Positions 11,013-20,908 of a DNA stretch of 64,000 nucleotides are shown here, piece by piece. Numbering within the stretch: the stretch's first letter is position 1; each line of letters starts with the position of its first letter. Both the position numbers and the translations under genes were made by a program. The notes below the pieces were generated by a model. That model was not told the origin of the DNA. It saw only the letters and a list, made by a program, of their open reading frames with translations, and made no database searches. The stretch is from Botrytis cinerea B05.10 (taxonomy: Eukaryota; Ascomycota; Leotiomycetes; Helotiales; Sclerotiniaceae): the NCBI RefSeq assembly GCF_000143535.2, contig NC_037324.1:1426001-1490000 (forward strand). The letters run 5' to 3'.

Positions 11013-12160
11013 ATGTCCGGCTACGGAAACGAAGAGCAGTCTGACAGCTACGGCGGACAATCTGATAACTATGGCGCTCAACAGGAGAGTGGTATGATAT
11101 GTTTATTGTTCCATCCGCTTCACTTTCATTCACTAACTTGTGGTAGATTATGGAAATAGAGATAATGATACTCAGTCTGGTGGTATGTACCTTATTTTCA
11201 TTTCCTGTTTCGTTGGAGATTTTTGGATAGTGTGGTGCTTGGTTTAGAGCGCAAGCTAATTTGCAAGATGCAGGTTATGGAGGTACTAGGAACAATTACA
11301 CAAGTGGTGGTCTAGGTGGCGATGATAATGATAATGAGTCGGGTGATGCTTATGGCAGCACCAGAGATGATGGTTATGGTAGTACCAGGAAGAATGACAC
11401 GAGCAGTGGCTTTGGTCAGGATAATACATTATCTGGTGATGACTATGGTAGTACTCGAAAGGATGACACGAGTGGCGGCTTGAACGATGACAATTTCTCA
11501 TCTGGCGATACTTATGGTAGTACCAGAGGCGATAAGTACGGCAGCACCGGAAAAGATGATGCAACAAGTGGATTTGGTCAAGCAAATACCTCATCTGGAG
11601 ATGCGTATGACAGCACCGAAAACAATAATACCAGGAGTGGATTTGGCCAAGACAACATCTCATCTGAGGATACATATGGTAGCATTGGAAGAGACAATAC
11701 AACATCTGATGATACATACAGCAGAAGCAGAAAGGATGACACAAGCAGCAGCTACAACAATGATGTCACACCCTCGGGTGGTGCATTTGGCTCTACCATT
11801 GGTGCTGGAAGCGATTCATATGATAATGACAAGGTTGGTGGATATGAAGGAGTCAAGGCTGGCTCTTCTGGATATGGTGATAATGTTACTGGTGATAGTG
11901 ACGTCTCAGACGGATATGGTAGAGATAAGAATGATTCTCGGAGCTTGGGCGGAAGTGGTGATAATGCTTTATCTGGAGGTTATGGTGGTGATGACAATCA
12001 AACCTCCAGTGGTTATGGAGCCACCAAGTCTGGTTATGGAGCGGAAGATTATGATGGCAACGATCAGACAAACTCTGGTGGATATGGTGATAACGGCCAG
12101 GGTAAGTCTGGATTGAAGAAAGGCTTGGAAATTGCCAAAGAATTGTTCCATAAGAACTGA
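11013..12160 (+). CDS. Disordered Gly/Ser/Asp/Tyr repeat protein
   Basis: Three exons, 11013-11091, 11147-11182 and 11274-12160; introns of 55 and 91 nt have GTATG donors and CTAAC/CTAAT branch sites. The 333-residue product is almost entirely low-complexity. It is built from imperfect repeats around YGSTRKDDTSSGFGQDN, with later SGYG units, and ends in a short lysine-rich helix (KKGLEIAKELFHKN). There is no signal peptide or membrane segment. Similar Gly/Ser/Asp/Tyr-rich hydrophilic proteins in Aspergillus were described as dehydrin-like stress proteins. That comparison is from composition and motif style only, and I am not sure of it. Acidic residues and Tyr in a Gly/Ser background would also fit condensate-forming proteins. 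Coding is supported by clean splice joins and an uninterrupted 887-nt last exon. Confidence 0.8.
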
Positions 12161-13971
12161 AGTAATGGTGATGATTTGGGGATGCGACGATCGATGAGTA
12201 TGAAATTTTCTTTTCAGCTTTCGCGGGGGGTATGCTGGGAATTTGTTTACACTCACACACACAGTTTTTCTGGGAAGCGATGATATTAACTCTGCTCGAT
12301 TATCTGGGACACTGGTACATGAAGGCATGAAGATGTTTGGGATGCGAAGACTTTTATGATTTATTCAAATTATCTAGGGATTTTAAAGTGGATACTGGGA
12401 TGCGGAGATGTTCGCAGTGCGATGAATTTCAGACAATGATATTTCCTAAGGGCTGTAGTTTCCCAATGAATTTCACTTTGGCCAAATGCTTTCAACTTTG
12501 GTTTTGGCTTTGATTGATCATCCGATTGAAACCAAACTCTCTTGCTTTTCTAACTTCTGGTCTTCGGATCAAAATTTGGGGAAAACCACTTTGTTACCCC
12601 TTCTTGGGAACGCTGTTTAGTTGCCTCCTAAGTTAAACTATCAGAACTAATTGAGTCAATGGAAGAAGGAGTTTTACATGTACCTCCACTTTTAAAAGGG
12701 AGGGAACAGCAGAATGGCAGGTGTAGGTATCTTCGGCCAAAGCATACAATGTGGGAAGCTTGAGAAGGACTCGAGCTTATTACTCAATCCTCATTCCACA
12801 AAACTACTCTTCCTCGATAAATAATTTATTAACATCCCAATGTTCTAGCGAGAACTTGAATACTAAAGTAAGGCAGAAAAACAGCTTAGAAACTCAGTCA
12901 GGAAATAAAGGATGAGGTAGAGGAACCTGTGTATTTGATATTCCGGATTTTGATGTAGATACTCTTGGTGAGGATCTTGTGAGATGGAGTGACAGGTATA
13001 TGCACAGGCAAGACAGTGTTTGGTAGAGAAAAGAACAGTATTTAATATAGTTACCGTCAAAATAAAAATGAAAACCTGGGGTTGAAAATCACAAAAACGA
13101 CAACTCAATGCTGGTTAGATATAAAAAAGATGGCGTGCGTATGAATACAACGTCACTGACATGCCGTATTATATCAACTGCGCTCTACAGCCTGGTACTA
13201 ACTATACCATCCACCTTGTGAGTTCTTCTTCATTCTTTGGCATTATAACATGAAGGGAGAAAGAGAAGATGGTCATTAGTAGAAAGATTCTTCATGTAAT
13301 GTATTATAGCATTGTAGGCAGGCAGACCACAGCCGAGTTCTTGAGCCAACTTAGACCCAAGACTTGGGGATATTCATCTGCTTGATTAGGGGCTTAAGAA
13401 TGTAGACCTAGGAATAGAATAGAACTAGCTAGTCGACTCCGTGATACGAAGTTGAAATGAAGGGGCGAACACGTATATGTAACTCTTTTCCTCGTAGAAC
13501 AACTGATCTTCTTCTAGATACAATCTTGATACGAAGGAGCGGACATGGACTTGGGACATGGTCGATTAGACCATTAACACCATGCACTCCATTTTCGAGA
13601 ACGGTAACGAAAACATAAGGAGGTTGAAGGTCTATTATTGACAAAATAAAGTTTTTGTGGTTTTCTGTGATAGGTTGAATGGTAAGGTATGTCGTAACGT
13701 TCAAGGAGGTTTTAATAATCTCGGAGGCGGCTAACAGTTTACACCGCCTTTATTCGAAATGGCAGAATACATTCAATAAACATATCAACGAATCCAACCT
13801 TTTCTCCCCACGACAATAAACAATTCTTGAAGCTTCATATAATACAACGCGTCAATTACTACTGCTGATAAAATCCAGCCCAAGCTTACTTCATTGAACC
13901 TTATTTCGCATTACAAAATCTCTGCATTGCAATCTCCAAAAGGGTCTGTCGACGCGACGCGTGTTGCTACA
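12161..13971. other. Intergenic, 1.8 kb
   Basis: 3' flank of the repeat-protein gene, then the promoter side of BIR1. At 13142-13200 about 20 codons followed by GTGAGT look exon-like, but a stop lies just upstream and I find no partner exon. No gene called. Confidence 0.55.
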
Positions 13972-15926
13972 ATGGCTGTTCATGATGTTGCCCCGGGCTA
14001 CATTACTTTCGAAAGTAGAGTGGCATCTTACCGTCATGCACAACCCATTACTGGTCGTAGGACGTCGACTACTGGATCGAAAGCTCCAAAAAGTCTCAAA
14101 TGGCCACACAAATCCCTGCTACCAGAAGAAGTATGAAGTATCCTACCTCTGTTTACTTAGCGCACGCTGACTTTGCGCAAAGCTTGCAAAAGCAGGTTTC
14201 TTTTTCTATCCTTCGCAAACCAATCCTGACAATTGCGCTTGCTTTCTCTGCCATAGATCTATTGATGCCTGGGAGGAAGGTGATGATCCATTGAAGGAAC
14301 ATTTAAAGCATTCACCAAACTGTGGATGGGCGATTGTTGCCTCGATTGAGGCACAAGATGAAGAATTGAGCAGGGAATTTCCTGCTAGCTTAAGAATGGT
14401 CGAGGCTAGAACTGCGACATTTGCAGGAAAATGGCCTCACGAAGCAAAGAGGGGTTGGAAATGCAAGACTAAGCAGGTATGAGCTGTCTGTTACCCATGC
14501 AACCATTTATACTGACAAGGTAACAGTTAGTCAATGCTGGGTGGAAATATACTCCAACCGCAGAGTCGAATGATATGGCTACTTGTACTTATTGTTCATT
14601 GGCATTGGATGGATGGGAGCCATCCGACAAACCATTGTATGTTTTGAACTCTCTCTATTGACTACCGAAGCTAACTTTTCTCTCAGGGATGAACATTTTA
14701 ATCGATCACCCGAATGTCCTTTCTTCATACTTATCGACGAGCATAACTCGGAACTTGCTCTGAAGAAATCTACTGCCAAAAGGGGCAGGGCATCGAAAGC
14801 ATCGCGATTATCTACACAATCTGCTGTTACTATTGCTAGTGATGCAGATGTTGAAGAGGGGGATAGTATCATGTCTACAGCTACAACAAAGGGCAAAGCA
14901 TCTGGGCCAAAAGGTCGAAAGGCCTCGGCCAAAAAGGCCGCCCCAGCTCAATCATCTATACAGTCCGCTAGTGATGTTCCTAGTGATGAAGTTGTCGAAG
15001 ACGGAGACAGTATTATGTCTACAGCAACAACAAAAGGCAAATCATCTGGACCCAAAGGTCGAAAGGTTTTGGCTAAAAAGGCCGCCCCAGCGCCATCATC
15101 TACACAGTCCGCTATTGACGTTGCTAGCGATGTAGCTGCCGAAGAGGAAGACAGTATCATGTCTACAGCAACAACGAAAGTGAAGACGTCTGCACTCAAA
15201 GGTCGCAAGGCTACGGCTAAGAAAGTCGAACCAATTGAGGCTCCTAAAGTCCCAGCAGCATCTTCTACTCGTGGGAGAAAGAGGAAGAGTGACGACGAGA
15301 TGTCTCAACCTGACCTTCCGAATCCCCAACCTAAGAAACGTACTACAAGGGCTAGTACGGCGCAAGTTGTTATTCCTCAAGCATCCGCTGCACCACTACG
15401 AGCACCAACCTTTATAGACTTGCAGAACCAAGCAGAAGCTGCGGACTTGCTTTGGATAGAAGGATCTCCACCAGAATCTCCACCGGGATCTCCACCAGCA
15501 TCTCTACCAGCATCTCTACCAGGATCCCCACCCCCCTTGTCACCACCCCAATCTCCACTCGCGGACAACCAATTTTCAGACACAGAACATCAATCTTCAG
15601 ATGCAGAAAACCAGTTCCCTGAAAGACCTAATACTCCTCCAAATCAAGGTTCTATAGCACCCAAAACTACTAAGCAATGGGAGCCCGTAGATGCTGAGAT
15701 GTTTTTCGGCGAAGAAGAACATGAACATTTCTTGCAAGCATTGTCGAATCTTAAGACAGGGAATCTAACCAAAGCGGAAAGTCAAATGTCGGTGGAGCAA
15801 TGGATTTACCATACGGCAACGGTTGCTCAAGGAAAACTTCTTGACGAATGCGAGCGAATGGTAGCAGCATTTGAGGCCGAGGGCATGAAGGCGCTGTCTT
15901 GTCTGGAAGCAATGGAAATTGTTTGA
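13972..15926 (+). CDS. bir1: BIR-domain protein Bir1 (survivin-like chromosomal passenger subunit)
   Basis: Four exons: 13972-14130, 14183-14476, 14527-14636, 14687-15926; 600 residues. There are two BIR zinc modules. The first has C73-x2-C76-x16-H93-x6-C100 and the second C171-x2-C174-x16-H191-x6-C198, the same spacing in both. Between about residues 245 and 390 sit three copies of a 48-residue repeat (core DSIMSTATTK, then GRK and AKK), followed by basic KRK/KKR patches and a Pro/Ser tract of PGSPP/PASLP units. The conserved C-terminus (from about 515: KQWEPVDAEMFF, MSVEQWIYH) matches the fungal Bir1 tail. In yeasts Bir1 works in the nucleus with Ipl1/Aurora, INCENP and borealin to correct kinetochore attachment. 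The basic patches suggest nuclear import. The gene is convergent with URA9, with 324 bases between stop codons. Confidence 0.92.
14862..15200 (+). repeat. 144-bp tandem repeat inside BIR1
   Basis: The ATG of the conserved core (GACAGTATCATGTCTACAGC type) recurs at 14871, 15015 and 15159, exactly 144 bases apart, encoding three 48-residue copies. The first two copies are closest; the third is more diverged at its end. Confidence 0.9.
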
Positions 15927-16250
15927 ACTTGATTTCAACAGTGTATGAGCTTGGAATATGTTCAGATCGGACTTGGATAAGTCCCTTTGGGAAAATGGGG
16001 GCATTGGCGTTTGAGCGGGCTTGTTTTTACTCTTTCATAAACTAAATATTATACCCCGTATCAAGACTATCAGATGACTAAATTCCAACTACGTATTGAA
16101 TTTGGGTCTATCCCTAACGGGTTTTGTGACGCAAACCTTCCATTGAAAGAACATTTTATTTACAGATTATTGGAACTTGGGTTTGATGAATTCAATCGCT
16201 TTAACGATATGTACATTTTTGGGGTATATTACTATTTTAATTAACTCTAT
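15927..16250. other. Convergent 3' spacer between BIR1 and URA9
   Basis: A 324-base spacer shared by two convergent 3' untranslated regions, AT-rich near 16200-16260. No gene seen. Confidence 0.6.
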
Positions 16251-17832
16251 TTACTTTTTTGAAATCTCGTTGCTCATCTCAGTTTTTATACGAGTTATTG
16301 TGCCGGCACCTCCATAGACCCTGTTGGATAGATTAGTATACATTGTAAAATATTTGCGCCCTTGTTTTGTTTGACATGGGAATGCTGGTTAGAGTGGGGT
16401 GAGAGACTTACATTGCTGTGTAAACTTGGGCGACATTTGCACCTGCATTCAAGACTTCTAGTGCTTGTTTTCCATTCGTGATGCCACCAGTAGCGAAGAT
16501 TACCTTTTGATCATTTGCTTTATTGCCCGTGAGAGATTTTGCCTTTTCGGCGATCGTGGAGACAAGACCATTGTCGTTTGATTCAGGAGTGGTTTCTTGT
16601 TGTGGTGGTCCTCGATCGAGTAGAGTTCTGTATCTCTTAACCAGAGATAATGTTCTCTCGAACATTGGTGGCCCAGAAAATCCTCCTTGTTCTTCGAGAA
16701 TCCTGCTTTCTCTGGCAGAAATCTTGATGTCGTCTGGGATGAGCTTGTCTCTTCGGTTTGTGGTATTACCCACAATGATACCGTCTACGCCACTTCTCCA
16801 GACAGCTTCAACGATGCCCTCGATTTGCTCGTCTTGATCCTCATCGGGTGATACCTTGACCATAACCCTAGGCTTAGTTTTCCGGTCTATGGATTTGGCA
16901 GCCCCGACCACTCCTTCTAAAATTCGAGATAATGGCTCAACCTTTTGTAATGTCCTCAAGCCAGGGGTGTTTGGGCTACTAACATTGACTACCAAGATAT
17001 CGGCATATGGAGCCAATCTCTCGACGCAGTGAACGTAGTCTCTTTTGACGGCCTCAATGTCATCACCGTTGGTATTTTTATTCTTGGCAACTTGCACCGC
17101 CAATAATTTCCCGTCCAACAAACTTCCTGGGGGAACACCAGCTTCTCCATTCAAGACCATCTTCTCAGCATCTTCTCCTACACCCAATCCATTCTGATAT
17201 GCGTATAAACGAACCCGTTCCCTCAATCTCATAGCCATATCATCTGCACCCTTTGAATTAAGTCCATATCGATTGATCAGAGCATTCTGACTCGGTATAC
17301 GGAAAACTCTAGGTTTTGGGTTTCCATCTTGTGCAAGTGGTGTGCACCCGCCAACCTCGACAATCGCAGGACCCAAGGCAAACAAAGCATCTGGAACCTC
17401 TGCCAATTTGTCAAGCCCCGCAGATGTGCCAATTGGATTTTGTAATTTCTGGCCCCATACTTCTACGCTTAAATCTGCTTTATCTGTATTGCCTTGTCTG
17501 AAGCTTCGATCGCGAGGATGGAGACCGAATGAGTAGAGCGTTTTGAGAGCTTTAGTTCCTACATGATGGGCATCTTCGGCATCGGGATATATGGCACGTA
17601 ATGCGGGAACCACAAGCCATTGGTGAACGCTAGCTCGGGAATCAGTAATATATAAGTAGCCAAAGCCGAGAGCGAGAGCTATCGAGGTTCCAACGAGGAG
17701 ATTCTTCGATCGGGTCAGAACCGGGGATGTTTCGGTAGAGGTTGATACGAAGCGTTTGGTAGAGATGCGGGATGGAGAAGAGGAGAGAATTGGTCGCGAT
17801 GTACGCAGAGTGCGCAAGAGAGGGTTCGACAT
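16251..17832 (-). CDS. URA9: Dihydroorotate dehydrogenase (class 2, mitochondrial)
   Basis: Two exons on the minus strand, 17832-16412 and 16320-16251, split by a 91-nt intron (GTAAGT donor, CAACAG acceptor). Without the splice the frame would end at an apparent TAA that is really the donor site; with it the conserved VYGGAGT phosphate-binding end is restored. The 496-residue enzyme oxidises dihydroorotate to orotate with quinone, the fourth step of pyrimidine synthesis, at the inner mitochondrial membrane. Residues 1-42 form a Ser/Arg-rich targeting peptide and about 45-62 a membrane segment, which mark class 2 as opposed to the soluble yeast Ura1 type. Family motifs: GTSAGLDK (136-142), NRYGLNSKG (187-195), NVSSPNTPGLR with the catalytic serine (283-293), KVSPD (326-330), GNTTNRR (355-361) and ATGGITNG (447-454). 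No defects. Confidence 0.96.
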
Positions 17833-19172
17833 ATCGAATGTCTGTCCGGGTTCGAAGGAAATAGAGGGACGGATTGCTTGCTAACGGGGATGTTTAAAAA
17901 TGTTGTTCTATGCGTAATAATTAATCTGTCTCCGGGTGAGCTGTTATTCCGTTCCGCTCGAAGCTATCCACTCCAGTTCAACCCCACGATCTTTCGTATT
18001 TACCCGAGCATATCAACACATACAGCGGTCATGCTGTTATGAATTTAGCTGAAGCCCTTTCTGTACAGATATCAAATGAGCAAGTACTAGTAGACTCGCA
18101 TTGCCTTTCTAACAACTGATTGATTGCTGGATACTGACTTCTACGAATCACCTGCCAGTGATATTGGATATCAATTCCAAACCTCATCAATCCGCACTTA
18201 CTCATTCTATACTCACTCGTTCTATCTTCGATGATAAAACTCATGATCCATCTTACGTGATCTTCTTGCTTGTTCTCTTGGGCGACAAGAACTCTAAACG
18301 AGATGGAGAGAGCATGATTCGGTTCGGGGCTCCATCTTGCTACTGTTTCGATTGAAGCTTCCTGCCCTTTCTCTTATTAAACGCTGATTTTCTTTCATCG
18401 AACTTGCTAGACGATTGGAGAAAAAGGGAAGCAATGTATCTTAGAAGCTTAAGAGCCTACTATTCTGGCTGTTATCTCTTACATGAGTGATACAGCGATA
18501 AGATGAGAGGAGAAGTCTCTTCGAATTCTTGCTTACTACTGCCTTTCCTTTCTTCACCACCACCTCTTCTTTAAAACTTCAACTGAGCTCTAACTTGTAT
18601 GCTCTCTTCTTTACAATTAGACTCCCATATTCTAGCATATTTTGACCCACTCGAGCCCTACTTCTTTCTCTTTCAAGATACGTTTCTACCTTTCATAATC
18701 CATGGCTTACACAGACTATTCAATTCTGAGTTTTTGTTTCTCTTTCATCCATTTAGTTAAATCAAATTAGTTCAATATGGCGAATAGAAATTCCATTTCA
18801 TCTCGTTTCTATGCACTATGTGACTCTAGAGTCAAGTTGCTGTTGGCCTAGCATGTATGCCCAATACTGTCCTTCACACTGCTCATCTGGCTGTCTAAAA
18901 CAAATCGAGACTCAACTAACAAATGTCGATATTCACTAATACAGCAACCCTAATAAGTTCGTTAAAGTACCACACCCATATTCACTCATGCCTGTATTGT
19001 GAACAATTTTTAAAGAGAGGCTTTGCTCTGAGAATATTATTCTCGTTGTATATTAACACACAATTATTCTAGAGTTTTATTTTGTGTACAAGAGAAACTT
19101 TTCTTTCCATCATCTTCTATATCAAAGCATCCCAGGCATCAACTCAGGTCTTATTATCTCTGTGGCATCACA
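17833..19172. other. Intergenic, divergent promoter region
   Basis: Upstream of URA9 (-) and of the unknown gene at 19173 (+). The 18350-18780 part is markedly pyrimidine-rich on the plus strand, common in fungal promoters. No gene seen. Confidence 0.55.
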
Positions 19173-20173
19173 ATGGACATCCTTCCCGAGGCAGAAGTAA
19201 AGGAAGATCAAATCAGAGAGATGGACAAAGATCTAACTACTACGGCCGATATGAACCCAGATGTAAAAGTTTGGTTGTCAAAGATACACGCACTTACAGA
19301 GGCTCGAAACGAAAATCACAAAAAGCTTACAGAAATCAATCTTTTAAGGGAGGAATGTCATGCTAAATGTCGCATTTTGATTGTAAGTATCATTATTTGG
19401 CCGACTTCGAGAATTTCAATGCTAAATTCATGTCTCTTATAGGAAGATAATAGGGCCAATTTCCAAAATAACTTCCCAAATGCTTCAGGAGCTTTGGTAG
19501 CAGAATTTAACAAAGCGAATCTTGAAAATCCCATCCTTGACGACTTTAACCTTGCGCGCAAGAAACAAAAGAATGTTTACAATGCCTCCCGTACTGAGCT
19601 AGCAGAGATGTACAAGAACTTCAACAACGTTTGTCCATCACTTTTACAATCCCACTCCCAACAACAACTGACATTGAGTAGCTCTTCCCGGACTGCATTC
19701 CTCCAGATATTGAAAATCGTAGCATCATTAGTTTCGCTGCCACTGATGTCGGGAACGTATTAGCATTCTTCCGAACTTGTTCGCCTAAGGATGTTGCCAG
19801 GGAAATATTTACACACAAGGCATTACCAGGCTTCAAAATTTGTAGCTGCGAGAAGAGCTTTAATAGAGACAACCTTCCGCCATCATATAGAGTGTACTTC
19901 GAGCTTGCAAGACAGTTCCCCGACGTCCCAGGTCGCCTCATATCATATGATACCCTGGCAGTCACCGAGAAAATGCGAAACCCACAACACAGAAAAGAAA
20001 CAGACATTTTCACTACTACCTTGGAGACTGTTTGGGTTTATGATTCAGTCATCAACATGTATGAACCGCATCTTCGTCAGCAGGTTTTTCATAAGTTTTC
20101 AATGGACCAGGTCAATGGCTTAAGAAGGAGAATGAAGATCTATGTTGAGATTTCAGTTGTTGATATTGAATGA
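19173..20173 (+). CDS. Unknown soluble protein, three exons
   Basis: Exons 19173-19382, 19443-19628 and 19682-20173 with introns of 60 and 53 nt (GTAAGT donor in the first, GTTTGT in the second; acceptors TATAG and GAGTAG). Frame is kept throughout, giving 295 residues. Residues 1-125 are highly charged and probably helical or coiled (VWLSKIHALTEARNENHKKL). The C-terminal half looks globular (FAATDVGNVLAFFRTC, ICSCEKSFN, YRVYFELARQFPDVPG, ETVWVYDSVINMYE). There is no signal peptide, membrane segment or family I recognise. The second intron is the weakest point: without it the frame runs into an unrelated tail, whereas the spliced frame continues for 163 codons. It lies next to a decayed gene, so lineage-restricted accessory status is possible. 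Confidence 0.65.
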
Positions 20174-20908
20174 TCGGGTAATTACATCTAATTCGATTGA
20201 AAGGAGGCTCAGGGAGGATGTATTTTTATTTTGCTTTCCAACAATTCAGTACAATACAGATAAAGGTGTCTTCCATAGTCGCACAAATACACCAGAAGCA
20301 AAATTCCTAACAGTCTTTCGTTTCAGGATCTCCATCGCATATGAAGATGTTATTTGGGACAAATCTTGCCTTACTAATGGTTGTCTGTTTTGTACAAATG
20401 TTTTCAGGGTTTACCTTATTTCGGGGGGAAAGCAGGGCCCGCAGAAGATATCATGTTTGTAATTTCTTACATCAGTTTTCTAGCAATATTAAAATATCAA
20501 AACAAAATGCGCCTGTTTTATAAATTGTGATACGGTGACCGATGGTAGTGAATGGGCTTTGGGATGGGTATTCCACGCATTCTAATCTATTTTGTGAAAT
20601 GATCATTAATAACATGACGCAGTCATGGAATTGGGTTATTTGAATCCGGGGCGATTAGTTTCGTGTTTTCTAAAAATGGGATCATCTGCAATGGTATCTA
20701 GAATGGCTTTTACACCAGGCATCTACGGAATAGAGTGCAGATTGTGTATCATTGTAATCAGAAACGTCTTTTGATTTTCCTCTTTCTATACCTATGTTGA
20801 ATTTAACTACCCCGTTCCAGATCATACGACTTAAATGAATAGATTGTGCGAATCGCATCCGGATAACAAAACCTGTTATTTCTTACCCGTTTCGAAACTC
20901 TCATCGCT
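20174..20908. other. Intergenic spacer
   Basis: 3' flanks of the unknown gene (+) and of the pseudogene (-). Open frames at 20142-20523 only extend the wrong frame of the upstream gene. No gene seen. Confidence 0.55.

Noticed and set aside
11286..11744. Minus-strand ORF of 152 codons, Cys/His/Tyr-rich
   Set aside because: Antisense of the Gly/Ser repeat; its composition is a by-product of the repeat.
13142..13200. Exon-like codons followed by a GTGAGT donor
   Set aside because: A stop lies just upstream and no matching neighbouring exon was found.
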